Below, one piece after another: positions 53,465-62,674 of a stretch of DNA of 64,000 nt. The notes under the pieces were generated by a model. The model was not told the DNA's origin. It worked only from the letters and a program-made list of their open reading frames with translations, and did no database searches. Source of the DNA: QWQI01 sp964608915 (GTDB lineage Bacteria; Planctomycetota; Planctomycetia; Isosphaerales; Isosphaeraceae); contig CAZSQA010000006.1 in the NCBI GenBank assembly GCA_964608915.1, positions 162,339 to 226,338 on the forward strand, read 5' to 3'. The first letter of the stretch is position 1. Every line of letters starts with the position of its first letter. The translations under genes and the position numbers were made by a program.

Positions 53465-54453
53465 TGATCAGCGTCGTGATACCTCTTTTCAACGAAGAAG
53501 AAAGTCTCAGCGAACTGCATCGGCAGGTGACGGAGACTTTGCTCTCGATAGGCGAAACGCACGAGATCGTCTTCATCGACGACGGGAGCCGCGACGGATC
53601 ATGGGGCGTGATCGAGTCGATCACGGCGCATGATCCGGCAGTGCGAGCGATTCGGTTCCGCCGGAATTTCGGCAAGGCTCGGGCGCTGGATGCCGGGTTC
53701 TCACTCGCTGAAGGCGATCTTGTCTTCACCATGGACGCCGACCTGCAGGACGACCCGGCCGAAATTCCGCGATTCCTGAAGAAATTGCACGATGACGGGC
53801 TCGATGTCGTCAGCGGCTGGAAACGCAAACGCTACGACCCATGGCACAAGGTCGGCCCATCGCGTGTTTTCAACTGGATGGTGAGCACGCTGACAGGCTG
53901 CCATTTGCACGATCATAACTGCGGTTTCAAGCTGTATCGCAGAGACGTCGTCCGGAATGTCGAAATCTACGGAGAATTGCACCGGTTCGTACCGGTTCTG
54001 GCCGCCGAGAAGGGGTTCAAGGTCGGAGAGATCGAAGTGCATCACCGGCCCCGGACGTTCGGCCGGTCGAAATACGGCTGGAACCGGATGTTCAAGGGCT
54101 TCCTGGATTTGCTGGCTGTCGCGGCACGCACTCGGTTCGGCCGCAGACCGATGCACCTGATCGGCGGGGTAGGCTTCGCCCTGTCTTGGTTCGGGGCCGT
54201 CGGCATTGCCGTAAGTGCCGTGATCGCGCTGTTGGGATCGTGGGCGTTCGCCGCCGTGGCGATGATCCTGAGCTGGACGGGCTTCGTCGGCGGGCTGGTA
54301 CTCATCGCGATCGGTCTGGCGATGGAATGGCAGATCGCGTCTGAAGGGACGTCGCCGTGGGATCGCTCGGATTGGACTGCCCGGATTCGGGATGATGAAG
54401 AAAAGACCCCGGAAACGCCTGCTTCCGTAGCGGTTTCGAACGATCGGCCTTGA
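53461..54453 (+). CDS. Family 2 glycosyltransferase (DPM1/GtrB-like)
   Basis: This 330-residue protein starts at GTG 53461 (ATG 53464 is equally possible), overlapping the previous stop. VVIPLFNEEESL and VFIDDGSRDGSW are GT2 nucleotide-sugar motifs; VFTMDADLQDDP is the metal-binding DXD-like site. HNCGFKLYRR and GRSKYGWNRM match the polyprenyl-phosphate sugar transferase branch (DPM1/GtrB/ArnC). Two C-terminal hydrophobic segments (FALSWFGAVGIAVSAVIALL and SWTGFVGGLVLIAIGLAM) anchor it. It probably makes a polyprenyl-phosphate sugar for an envelope glycan, with the neighbours on either side as flippase and transferase. Confidence 0.9.
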   Translation: MMISVVIPLFNEEESLSELHRQVTETLLSIGETHEIVFIDDGSRDGSWGVIESITAHDPAVRAIRFRRNFGKARALDAGFSLAEGDLVFTMDADLQDDPAEIPRFLKKLHDDGLDVVSGWKRKRYDPWHKVGPSRVFNWMVSTLTGCHLHDHNCGFKLYRRDVVRNVEIYGELHRFVPVLAAEKGFKVGEIEVHHRPRTFGRSKYGWNRMFKGFLDLLAVAARTRFGRRPMHLIGGVGFALSWFGAVGIAVSAVIALLGSWAFAAVAMILSWTGFVGGLVLIAIGLAMEWQIASEGTSPWDRSDWTARIRDDEEKTPETPASVAVSNDRP

Positions 54454-54469
54454 GGATTGAGCCATTTCG

Positions 54470-56122
54470 ATGAGCGAATCGACCGTTGAAATGTCCGAAG
54501 CGAAAGCCTGGCGAGCTTATGCAGCCCCGGTGATCATCCTGATGGCCGTCGGTCTCGCAGGCGGATTGACGCTTCGCATGCCGACACTGCTGGAAGCCAA
54601 CGACATCAGCCGTTGGTGCACGGTGTGGTCGCTGCTGGAGCGTGGCACCTACGCCATTGACGATTGCCCGTGGCAAAGCCGCACTCAGGATAAAGTGATG
54701 CGGCGCGACCCATGGTGGAACGGCGAGAATTCAGGGAAACCTGGCGAGACGGTCGAGCCGCCGAAGCGGTTCTACTCGAGCAAGCCGCCCATGCTGCCGA
54801 CGCTGATCGCCGCCATGATCTACCCGGCACGGCAAGCGATCGGGCTGCCGATCGACCATGAGACGGAAACGCCGAAAATCCCGAGAAACGTGCGTGTGGA
54901 CGACCCTTCCGCCCCGGGTGGCGTTCGCGTCGAACTGCAGACGCCCGAGCCACACAAGTGGTCGGCGCACGTGGCTTATCTCAAGCCGGTCCTGATCGTC
55001 CTGAACGTGGTTCCGCTGGCCGTCATGCTGCTTCGATACCGCAGGTTTCTGGATGCCGGCGACCATGCCGACTGGCCCTGGCTGGCGAGCCTCGCAGCCT
55101 TTGCCTTCGGGACTTATCTGACGGTCTTCGCCAGTACGCTCAATAACCACCTGGTGGCGGCCTGGGCGGCGTTTTTCGCGTTCAGTGCCATGATCCGTGC
55201 CATGAACGATGATTCAGGCCAGCGCTGGCCCTATCTCTCGGCGGGATTTTTCTCGGCTTTTTGCGCCTGTAACGAACTGCCAGCGGCTTCGCTGGCGGCG
55301 CTGCTTGGGCTGATTCTGTTCATCCGGTCACCCCGGTTGGCACTGACGGCCTTCGTTCCCGCGGCGGCTGTGCCTGTCTCGGTCTTTTTCGTATGCCAGT
55401 TCGCGGCGCTGGGGACATGGGTGCCCGCCTATGCCGAATTCGGCGGTGAGGCGTACGAATACCCGGGCAGTTACTGGACGACTCCGCTCGATCTGGACTA
55501 TTTCGACAAGCATCCGGAACCAAGGTCAGTCTACCTGGCCCACATGCTGGTCGGGCATCACGGGGTGTTCTCGCTTTCGCCGATCTTTTTGTTCGCCATG
55601 GTCGGCATCGCCGCGCGAATGGGCGATCGCAAGGGCAGGGCTCTTGGCCTGGCAGGGGCGACGGCCGTGATCGTCATCGCGGGGCTCGCCTGGAGGTTAC
55701 GCAAAGACGGAGCGATCGATCCTGCGAAGCTGGACTGGATGCTCTGGCTGATTCCCCTGTGGCCGCTATTCCTGATCCCCCAACCGGTCGAATCGGATCG
55801 GGCCGATCGAGGGCTGAAAGCCGCCGCCTGGGCCACGTTCGTGCTGAGCCTCGTCGTCATCGGCTTTTATGGTTACAAGACGAACAATTACGGCGGATCG
55901 ACCCAGGGCCTTCGGTGGCTCTTCTGGCTCATCCCGCTGTGGGTGATGTTTCTGCCTGATGGCTTCCGCGGCGGTGCAGGGTGCGTCACGCAGCGGCGGT
56001 TGGGCTATGTGGCTCTTGGGCTCTCATTTTTGTCGGTCGGATACGGGATTCGCTCGCCATGGACGCATCCGTGGATTCTCGACGCACTCGACCGATTCGG
56101 CTGGTATGTGCTCGTGCGATAA
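54470..56122 (+). CDS. Polytopic membrane protein, possible GT-C-type glycosyltransferase
   Basis: This 550-residue protein has about ten hydrophobic segments. The first is followed by a long periplasmic-type loop with LRMPTLLEANDISRW and RFYSSKPPMLPTLIAAMIYP, as in polyprenyl-phosphate-sugar-dependent GT-C enzymes (mannosyl/arabinosyltransferase type), but I cannot place it in a named family. It follows GT2 by 16 bp, which fits use of the polyprenyl-phosphate sugar made by that enzyme. No signal peptide. Confidence 0.72.
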   Translation: MSESTVEMSEAKAWRAYAAPVIILMAVGLAGGLTLRMPTLLEANDISRWCTVWSLLERGTYAIDDCPWQSRTQDKVMRRDPWWNGENSGKPGETVEPPKRFYSSKPPMLPTLIAAMIYPARQAIGLPIDHETETPKIPRNVRVDDPSAPGGVRVELQTPEPHKWSAHVAYLKPVLIVLNVVPLAVMLLRYRRFLDAGDHADWPWLASLAAFAFGTYLTVFASTLNNHLVAAWAAFFAFSAMIRAMNDDSGQRWPYLSAGFFSAFCACNELPAASLAALLGLILFIRSPRLALTAFVPAAAVPVSVFFVCQFAALGTWVPAYAEFGGEAYEYPGSYWTTPLDLDYFDKHPEPRSVYLAHMLVGHHGVFSLSPIFLFAMVGIAARMGDRKGRALGLAGATAVIVIAGLAWRLRKDGAIDPAKLDWMLWLIPLWPLFLIPQPVESDRADRGLKAAAWATFVLSLVVIGFYGYKTNNYGGSTQGLRWLFWLIPLWVMFLPDGFRGGAGCVTQRRLGYVALGLSFLSVGYGIRSPWTHPWILDALDRFGWYVLVR

Positions 56123-56150
56123 GCCACAGGCTGGCGTACTGATTCGAAAT

Positions 56151-56888
56151 TCAGCGTGAAGTCGCACAGGCGGCGCAGTCGGCCCGAATCTCCGACCCGA
56201 CGGCTTCGGCCGTGAATCCTGTGTAAGCACGGGAGAGTGTGATCAACCCCGTGAACAACACGCACACGGCGGCCAGCTTCATCACCTGGCCACGAAAGTG
56301 AGGCGATGCCAGGCCCGCGCCCATACCGGTCGCGAGCAGCAAAGGAAAAGTGCCTAGGCCGAAGGCGGCCATGGTGGCAGCGCCAGTCGACAGCCGGGAC
56401 GTGCTTGCGGCCAGGCCCAAATTGGCGTATACCAGCGCGCATGGCAGGAAACCGGTCAGCACGCCCGCCACGAACACGGGCGGCAGCCCCGGCGCTTTCA
56501 GCAGCGAACCGAATTGCCGGGCCGCCTGACACATGGGCGTCGAAATCGGCCCCTTCTGCAGCCTGGCCAGCCATCCCGAACGGATCAACCCCAGATGCCA
56601 TAGCCCCTGGACGACGAGGACAGAGCCGGCGACCAGGGAGAGCACGGCCTGGACGTCGAAAAAATGGTGCCAGCGGAGCTCAGCCCAGGAACCCGCGAAA
56701 CCGGCGATGGCGCCGAGAAGCACATAAGTGCAGACACGGCCGAAGGAATAGGTGAACTGCCTGATCAGGTTGCCGCGCCAGCCGCCGGCTCCCAGGCCGA
56801 TACCGATCACGAACCCGCCGCACATTCCGACGCAATGGGCAGAAGCCAGAAGGCCACCGAGAAACACGAGATAAAGTGGAATGTTCAT
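56151..56888 (-). CDS. TauE/SafE-like (urease-accessory UreH-type) membrane protein of the cbb3 operon
   Basis: This 245-residue membrane protein has six or so segments, opening YLVFLGGLLASAHCVGMCGGF, a Cys-containing motif (CVGMC) often seen in the copper-handling TauE/SafE proteins of cbb3 clusters. GFLPCALVYANLG is another conserved block. The gene starts within the stop of the copper ATPase (ATGA, 56885-56888), so it is coupled to it. In other bacteria the homologue assists copper delivery to cbb3 oxidase. It is the last gene of the minus-strand operon, 28 bp from a converging plus-strand gene. Confidence 0.85.
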   Translation of the reverse strand: MNIPLYLVFLGGLLASAHCVGMCGGFVIGIGLGAGGWRGNLIRQFTYSFGRVCTYVLLGAIAGFAGSWAELRWHHFFDVQAVLSLVAGSVLVVQGLWHLGLIRSGWLARLQKGPISTPMCQAARQFGSLLKAPGLPPVFVAGVLTGFLPCALVYANLGLAASTSRLSTGAATMAAFGLGTFPLLLATGMGAGLASPHFRGQVMKLAAVCVLFTGLITLSRAYTGFTAEAVGSEIRADCAACATSR

Positions 56889-59095
56889 GCGTGCGCCAGC
56901 GTGCCTGCGGATTCCGCGAGGGTCGTGGGTGGTGTCTCTTCTGGAATCTGGCCGATCGATCGGGACGATCCCGCGACGACGGCCACGCTGCTCACGAACA
57001 TGATCGCGGCGGCCAGAGTCGGGCTTAGCAGACCCGAAGCCGCGAACAGCAGCCCGATGATATTGTAGAAGAAAGCCCAGAAGAGGTTGCGCCGAATGCG
57101 CCGGACCGTCGCTTTGGATAAATCGATCACATAAGGCACGGCGGCGATGCGGTCGCCGAGAATGCAGACGGCGGCGTTGTCGCGGGTGAGATCGGCACCG
57201 GCCCCCAGAGCGATACCGACATCGGCCGATGCCATCGCGGGGGCATCGTTATATCCTTCGCCGACGAACGCCACGACATGCCCCTCGGCTTGCCTTTCTC
57301 GTACGAATGCCTGCTTGGCCTCGGGCGAGAGTTCGGAAATCACTTCGATCGTCAGGTAATCCGCCAATTTGTCGCCGGCCGCGCGATGGTCGCCAGTCAG
57401 AACGGTCAGACGAGGCGGCGGAATGAGCTCGCGTAGCGCATCGAGGGCCGTGAACGTGTCCACCCGGAGCGATTCGTCGAAGCCGAAAAACGCTTGCGCG
57501 GCATGCGGACCTGCCGCGTGAAACAGCAGCACCGAAAGACCATGTCGGCGAGCTTGTTCCAGCCGATCGGCGATTTCAGGAAGGAATTCGATACGGAGAT
57601 CTTCGAACAACGCCGGGCTGCCGAGTAGGAAACCCGGTCGACCCGAAACCGGGTCGCTCGCGACGATACCTCGACCAGGACGCGTTTCGATTTTGCCGAG
57701 TTCGACAACACGATCGGAATCTTCGCCGGGAATGTCGCCCGCGGCGATGCCTGATTCCGAAAGTGCTCGTGCCAGCGGATGCGAGGAACGGGACGCGATC
57801 GCTTCGAGAATGCGGGAGGTATCAGGCCTGGCCCGGAATCCGGAGCGAAGCGAATCGACGAGAGACGGTTTGCCGGTCGTGAGGGTACCGGTTTTGTCGA
57901 AGACGATGACATCGACCTCGGCAAGGCGTTCGAGGGCTTCGCCGTCGGCGAACAGTACGCCGACACGAGCCGCCTGGCCCATGCCCGACCACACGGCTAG
58001 AGGTGTCGCGAGACCGACGGCACAAGGGCAGGCGATGAGAAGAACGCTCATGGCCACGAGAAATCCGTGTACGGCATCTCTGTGCCAGCCATGTGCCAGC
58101 CCTGCTGCCAAAGCCAGCCCGAGTGCGACAGGAAGCAGCCAGGTCGCGACACGATCGGCCATGCGGGCGTATTTGCCCTTGATTTCCCGCGCGTTTCGGA
58201 CATGTTCGATCAGGCGGGCGATCGTCGAATCGCTGACAGGCGCGATCGCCCTTGCCGTCAATGTTCCCTCGACAAGCAGCGTGCCGCCCAGGAGCTTGTC
58301 GCCGGGGGATTTGGGAACGAGGCGGCTTTCGCCGGTCACGATCTGTTCGTCGGTGGCGGCGTCGCCCGTTTCGACGACGGCATCGCAAGCGACACGGTCA
58401 CCGGGGCGTATCTGGAGCAAGTCACCACGGCGGATCGACTCGACCGGGACCGGTTCGGCGACGGCACCTCGCAGCACAAGTGCTTCTTTAGGCATGAGAT
58501 GCGCGAGATCGTCCATTGCCTGTTGCGTGTGGAACTTGCCGGAGGCCTCGAGCCAGCGGCCCAGAGTGACGAATATGAGGACGACGCAGGCGACTTCGAA
58601 ATAGATGGGACCCTCGCCCCGAAATACGGCGAACATCGAAACGAGAAACGCCGCCCAGACGCCGACCACCACGAGCAGGTCGGAACCTGGCCTGCCGGCA
58701 CGTACGCCGGACCATGCAGAGCGTGCCAGCGGCGGCCCCAGCATGAGCATCACCGGCGCGGCCGAAAGCAGCGAAAGGTGGCGGAACAGGTCTTCGTAGG
58801 CCCGTTCCATTTTGTTGTCTTTCATGGTCGGGCCGTAGACGTCGGGCGTCCACAGGGCCATCGTAAAAACCATGAGATTGAGCGTCAGAAAAATCGCCGT
58901 GCCGACGCGCACGAGCATCCAGCGCACGACGGCTTCCTCGCCCGTGCCTTGGGCGATTTCGGCCGCGAGCCTGCAGCCATAGCAGCAGAAAAGAGGGGCG
59001 TTCGTCTCGTCCGCCCCAGGTTCGGCGACCGCGCCTGGAACGGGCAGACGGCAATAGGCGCAGGGCACGGCGTGCCCCGCGCGGTCCTTGCTCAT
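56885..59095 (-). CDS. ccoI: Copper-type P1B ATPase (CcoI-like)
   Basis: This 736-residue P-type ATPase starts at ATG 59095, within the stop of the upstream small gene. A Cys-rich N terminus (PCAYCRLPV, then LFCCYGCRLAAEI) is the metal-binding module typical of the CcoI/FixI subgroup and replaces the usual CxxC HMA domain. ACPCAVGLATPLAVWSG (CPC near residue 356) is the intramembrane copper site. DKTGTLTTGK (near residue 398) is the phosphorylation site. GEGYNDAPAMASADVGIA is the hinge motif, in which Glu replaces the common Asp. It probably exports copper for insertion into the cbb3 oxidase encoded in the same operon. Confidence 0.93.
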   Translation of the reverse strand: MSKDRAGHAVPCAYCRLPVPGAVAEPGADETNAPLFCCYGCRLAAEIAQGTGEEAVVRWMLVRVGTAIFLTLNLMVFTMALWTPDVYGPTMKDNKMERAYEDLFRHLSLLSAAPVMLMLGPPLARSAWSGVRAGRPGSDLLVVVGVWAAFLVSMFAVFRGEGPIYFEVACVVLIFVTLGRWLEASGKFHTQQAMDDLAHLMPKEALVLRGAVAEPVPVESIRRGDLLQIRPGDRVACDAVVETGDAATDEQIVTGESRLVPKSPGDKLLGGTLLVEGTLTARAIAPVSDSTIARLIEHVRNAREIKGKYARMADRVATWLLPVALGLALAAGLAHGWHRDAVHGFLVAMSVLLIACPCAVGLATPLAVWSGMGQAARVGVLFADGEALERLAEVDVIVFDKTGTLTTGKPSLVDSLRSGFRARPDTSRILEAIASRSSHPLARALSESGIAAGDIPGEDSDRVVELGKIETRPGRGIVASDPVSGRPGFLLGSPALFEDLRIEFLPEIADRLEQARRHGLSVLLFHAAGPHAAQAFFGFDESLRVDTFTALDALRELIPPPRLTVLTGDHRAAGDKLADYLTIEVISELSPEAKQAFVRERQAEGHVVAFVGEGYNDAPAMASADVGIALGAGADLTRDNAAVCILGDRIAAVPYVIDLSKATVRRIRRNLFWAFFYNIIGLLFAASGLLSPTLAAAIMFVSSVAVVAGSSRSIGQIPEETPPTTLAESAGTLAHA

Positions 59096-59286
59096 CGGGG
59101 TTTCGTCAGCACCGGGTCGGTGAGAATGGCCGGAATCAGCCAGATGAGGAAGTAAGTGATCACATATCCCCAGAACAGAATCCACATGAGGTGCAGGAAC
59201 CAGGGAATCTGGCTGCCCACATAGGTGTGGTATCGGTTTTCCTGTTCAGGAGTGGTGTCGGCGGGGGCGGTGGCCTGGTTCGGCAT
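59092..59286 (-). CDS. Small single-segment membrane protein of the cbb3 operon
   Basis: This 64-residue protein has a polar N terminus and one or two close hydrophobic stretches (WFLHLMWILFWGYVITYFLIWLIPAIL), then a short tail. Its stop overlaps the CcoI-like start (ATGA-type overlap). Position and shape suggest a small oxidase subunit or assembly factor such as CcoQ, CcoS or an N-terminal anchor of CcoP. I cannot tell which. The motif IPWFLH recalls the N-terminal anchor region of FixP/CcoP, but the match is weak. Confidence 0.7.
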   Translation of the reverse strand: MPNQATAPADTTPEQENRYHTYVGSQIPWFLHLMWILFWGYVITYFLIWLIPAILTDPVLTKPR

Positions 59287-59301
59287 GTTCGTTCGATGTC
59301 C

Positions 59302-59700
59302 TTACTTCATGCGGGCCGAGCGTTCGTAAATGCTTGGGCCATCAGTGTCATCGCGGTGAGCTTCTTCGGCCTCGTAGCGAGCCTGTTCGGCGTCCAGCTT
59401 CCATTCCTGTTCGAGAAAGCTTCGTTTGGGCTGTTCCATTTGCGAGAACATGCCGTTGCAGATGCCCCACCAGAAAAGGAAGAAGAAGCCGAGGCTGGCC
59501 AGGAGGTAGTTGACGATCGGCGAGATGGCGAAGACGCCGTCCACCTGATGCCGGTACAGCAGGATGAATTCGCGCAGCTTGTTGCTGAAAGCGACGAAGC
59601 ATGGGATGAGGATCAGCAGGGCGAAGATGGTGGTCGTCCAGAACGACGAACCGCCGAGCTTCTCGGGCCGCTTGACAGGAGCCTGGGTGGCCATGGTCAT
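59302..59700 (-). CDS. Membrane protein of the cbb3 operon
   Basis: This 132-residue protein has two hydrophobic segments (FWTTTIFALLILIPCFVAF and IVNYLLASLGFFFLFWWGI) and an acidic, charged C-terminal tail (EQEWKLDAEQARYEAEEAH). It starts within the ccoO stop (ATGA, 59697-59700). It is a conserved-position protein in this type of cluster. It might be an assembly or accessory subunit. No heme or metal motif is seen. Confidence 0.72.
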   Translation of the reverse strand: MTMATQAPVKRPEKLGGSSFWTTTIFALLILIPCFVAFSNKLREFILLYRHQVDGVFAISPIVNYLLASLGFFFLFWWGICNGMFSQMEQPKRSFLEQEWKLDAEQARYEAEEAHRDDTDGPSIYERSARMK

Positions 59701-60425
59701 TCGCCCTCACCCGCCGCGGGCGCGGCCGCCGGAGCGGTCGATTTCGCTTCCGGAAGACGAAGTGGCGAAGCCTTGTAGTCTTCGTAGTAGGGATAGCTTT
59801 CCAGCCACGATCCCAGCCATTGGAGGTAAAGGATCAGGCTCAGGCCTTTCTTGTTCGGCTTGTCGGCCGAACCGTCGAAGTACCATTTGTAAGATGGCAT
59901 GGGCGAGCCGGAGATGAGTGCGTTCGGCTGGAACAGGTGGGCCGCGTGCCAGTCGTTCGACCTGCGGCCACCTTCACGGGAGAGATCCGGGCCGACTCGC
60001 CGCGTGCCGAACATGACCGGCCGCTGGAGTTCGTTCTGATATTCCCAGGCTTCGGAGACGGGCCCGAAACGACGGTCTTCGTTCGACACGGGGCGGACGA
60101 ACTGACTGTGGCAGTGCCAGCAGGCTTCGCCGGTGTAGGCCTTCAGCCCGACGCGGAGCGCTTCGGCCGCACGCTTGTTGAGCCATTCTTCCCGTTCGGG
60201 CCCAGGGTTGGCCGGCACTTCGCCGAAGGCGGCCTTGAACGGTTCGGGGAACCGCTTGGCCAGGTCTTCGAACTGAAAGCGGACGTTCGGGTTGACGAGC
60301 TGCTCGGCCGTCAGTTCCGGCTGGTCCCGATACATCAGAATCGGGACGACAGCCTGCGAAACGAAGGCCAGAGCGAAGAAAAAGAGACCGGCGATGAAGA
60401 ACACACCGGAGCGATTCTCTAACAT
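59697..60425 (-). CDS. ccoO: cbb3-type cytochrome c oxidase subunit II (CcoO)
   Basis: This 242-residue membrane-anchored monoheme cytochrome has one N-terminal segment (GVFFIAGLFFFALAFVSQAVVPI). The heme c motif CWHCH lies at 102-106, preceded by AYTGE and followed by SQFVRP, as in CcoO. SGSPMPSYKWYF provides the axial methionine. DLAKRFPEPF and RVGPDLSREGGRRSNDWH are conserved in the family. An Ala/Pro-rich tail of ~15 residues follows. GAGGAG precedes the start. Located 31 bp downstream of ccoN, which it partners. Confidence 0.93.
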   Translation of the reverse strand: MLENRSGVFFIAGLFFFALAFVSQAVVPILMYRDQPELTAEQLVNPNVRFQFEDLAKRFPEPFKAAFGEVPANPGPEREEWLNKRAAEALRVGLKAYTGEACWHCHSQFVRPVSNEDRRFGPVSEAWEYQNELQRPVMFGTRRVGPDLSREGGRRSNDWHAAHLFQPNALISGSPMPSYKWYFDGSADKPNKKGLSLILYLQWLGSWLESYPYYEDYKASPLRLPEAKSTAPAAAPAAGEGE

Positions 60426-60456
60426 GGGGGATGACTCCTCGTTATCTCCGGGTGGA

Positions 60457-61878
60457 TCAGGCGGTTTGGGCCACAGCGGCGGAACCGGCGGCTTCGGCCT
60501 TGCGTTCGGCGACGGCCTTCATCCAGGTCAGCAGCATATGGGTCAGGAACAGCAGGTGGCTGGCGAACATCAACGTGCCGGCGATCATCCGGATGGCCCA
60601 CCAGGGGATGGAGAAGGCGATGACGTCGCTCCACGGAGCCAGGCTGGCCCACATGTAGCCCTGGAACAGGCCGAGGACGATCAGGTCGAAGGCCATGATG
60701 GTGATGCCGACGACCGACAGCCAGTAATGCCATTCCAGCATGCGGCGGCTGTACCATTCGGTACGCCAGATACGCGGCAGCAGGTAGACCGTCACGCCGA
60801 TGAGCCATTGGCTGAAAACGCCGTACATGACCATGTGGGCGTGGCCGACGACCCAGTCGGAAAAGTGGATCAGGGCCTGGAACGTGAGCGTGGTCTGAAA
60901 CGCACACTGGAGGCACGTCAGGAAGTAGAACACCATGCCGGTGTAGAACCAGCGGATGGGCATGTTGTCCTTAAGGGCCGAAAGGCTGCCCTTGATCGTT
61001 GCGAAGAAGTTCACGACGACGGTCGTCACGACCATTTCCACGGCGATCGTGGAGAGCACGGCCCCGTATTGCAGGAACATCGGGATCGGCGTGTAAAGGA
61101 AGTGGTGGATGCCCGTCAGCGGATAGAAGAACGCCAGACCCCAGAAGCCCACAAGCGAAAGGCCGTGGCTCCAGATCGGCTTCTTGAGCATGATCGGCAC
61201 GAAGTAGTACATCATGCCCCAGCCCAGCGGCGTCACGAACAGGCCGACCAGGTCGTGGATGAACAGGCCGCCCACCGCGCCGGCGGATGTGCCGTTGACG
61301 AAATACTCGGGAATGAAATTGCCCATGGCGTATGTCAGGAAGGTCCAGATGAACGCTGCCGTGAAATACCACAGCGTGACGTACATCGGGCCTTTCATAT
61401 GGCGAATCGGGGCCATGAAATTGATCGCGACGAGGCCCAGCCCAGCCTGGGCGAGCGGGTCGATCCAGACCGGCGTTTCGCCCCATTCCAGACCCTGAGC
61501 TTCACCTGTGAGCAAGCCCACGACCGTTCCCAGAACGACGACCTGCCAGGCGAAGAAGATGAAGTAGGACAGACGCTTGTCCGCGACGGGCCGGAGAGTC
61601 AGCCGTGGGACGACCCAGTGCAGCATTCCCAGGAAAGCGCTCGCCAGGAAGCCATAGGCGACGCCGTTGGTATGCACCATACGCCAGCGGCCAGGCGAAA
61701 ATATCTCGATGCCGGCGAACGGATAGTAGCGGATGAGCTGGAAGCCCATCAGAAAGCCGCCGATCATGGCGACGGTCAGGTAGAGCGAAGCACTGATGAG
61801 ATACCAGCGCACGAGACGCTCGTCCACCAGTTCGTCGTGACGGGGAATTTCGGCGGTCGAGGTCGGCTCCGTTCGCAC
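60457..61878 (-). CDS. ccoN: cbb3-type cytochrome c oxidase subunit I (CcoN)
   Basis: This 473-residue catalytic subunit has 12 hydrophobic segments. Heme b and b3 and CuB ligands are all present: H69 in RMVHTNGVAYG, H208 in LFIHDLVG, H258/H259 in TGIHHF, and H346/H348 in VVGHAHMVMYG. Tyr252, six residues before H258, matches the spacing of the cross-linked tyrosine of cbb3 oxidases (Y251-H257 of P. stutzeri). The start is a GTG (61876-61878) with GGAGGA eight bases upstream. It reduces O2 with high affinity, using electrons from the cytochromes in the operon. Confidence 0.95.
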   Translation of the reverse strand: MRTEPTSTAEIPRHDELVDERLVRWYLISASLYLTVAMIGGFLMGFQLIRYYPFAGIEIFSPGRWRMVHTNGVAYGFLASAFLGMLHWVVPRLTLRPVADKRLSYFIFFAWQVVVLGTVVGLLTGEAQGLEWGETPVWIDPLAQAGLGLVAINFMAPIRHMKGPMYVTLWYFTAAFIWTFLTYAMGNFIPEYFVNGTSAGAVGGLFIHDLVGLFVTPLGWGMMYYFVPIMLKKPIWSHGLSLVGFWGLAFFYPLTGIHHFLYTPIPMFLQYGAVLSTIAVEMVVTTVVVNFFATIKGSLSALKDNMPIRWFYTGMVFYFLTCLQCAFQTTLTFQALIHFSDWVVGHAHMVMYGVFSQWLIGVTVYLLPRIWRTEWYSRRMLEWHYWLSVVGITIMAFDLIVLGLFQGYMWASLAPWSDVIAFSIPWWAIRMIAGTLMFASHLLFLTHMLLTWMKAVAERKAEAAGSAAVAQTA

Positions 61879-61948
61879 GGTGTCTATCCTCCAGAATGTC
61901 GGAACGAATGAGTGAGATGTCGATGTAAGTCGCTACAGGTGGAGGTGA

Positions 61949-62593
61949 TCAGTCCGCAGAGGAACCCCGCGTCGGCGAAAATTCGCCCCAGGGTGCCAGA
62001 ACGGCGATCGTCGCACCGAAAACCGCGTGCGTCGCCGCGGCCACCCACCAGGGGAGATACTCGCCGCTGGTGATCCAGTTGCCGCCGAAGAATGCCGGTT
62101 GAAGCCAGGAGAGGATTCCGTAGAAGTTGATCGCCCAGATCGTAAGGCTGACCGCGACACCGATGAATACCCGTGGGATCAGGCCCTTGCCGAACCGGTT
62201 AACGGCCATGTAAACCGGAACTCCGAGCAGCATCCCGGTTCCGAGATACAGGCAGCAGCCCAGCGCCAGGATCAATCCGTCAGGAACGGTCTCTGTCTGA
62301 CCGCCCGCCTGAGACAGGTTCAAGGCTTTTTCGCCGAGCGGAAACGTCAGGTAAACGCGGATCAGCTGAAGCGGATCCTTGGCGGCGAAAACCGAGCCGA
62401 TGACGTTGAACATCAGGCTGACCACAGCCCCGAAGACGCCGAGCATGAAGCCCGCGGCGGCTTCGTAGTAGACGTAATGCCCCTTCGGAACCCAGGCGTC
62501 AGGTTCAGGCAGAATCTCGGCCTGTTCTTTCTCCAGTTCGCTGACTCTCTGCTTCAGCCGCTGGAGTTCTTGTTCGATCGCTTGCGTTTCCAT
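61949..62593 (-). CDS. Coiled-coil plus membrane protein of the cbb3 operon
   Basis: This 214-residue protein begins at ATG 62593, behind AGGGA. It has a short coiled coil (EQELQRLKQRVSELEKEQAEI) listed here as EQELQRLKQRV and SELEKEQAEI. Four or five hydrophobic segments follow, including GFMLGVFGAVVSLMFNVIG, LILALGCCLYLGTGMLLGV and FIGVAVSLTIWAINFYGIL. It lies between the diheme cytochrome gene and ccoN. I recognise no family. It may be an anchor or assembly factor for this version of cbb3 oxidase. Confidence 0.75.
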   Translation of the reverse strand: METQAIEQELQRLKQRVSELEKEQAEILPEPDAWVPKGHYVYYEAAAGFMLGVFGAVVSLMFNVIGSVFAAKDPLQLIRVYLTFPLGEKALNLSQAGGQTETVPDGLILALGCCLYLGTGMLLGVPVYMAVNRFGKGLIPRVFIGVAVSLTIWAINFYGILSWLQPAFFGGNWITSGEYLPWWVAAATHAVFGATIAVLAPWGEFSPTRGSSAD

Positions 62594-62674
62594 GATGTCC
62601 CTGGCTCCACGTGACTGGCCCAAGACGTTCGGTCGAATGCGGACGTGAATCGAATCGGTGCCTTCGTCTGGCGA

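Noticed and set aside
60292..61911. 539-codon plus-strand open frame
   Set aside because: It is antisense to ccoN, which has all heme and copper ligands.
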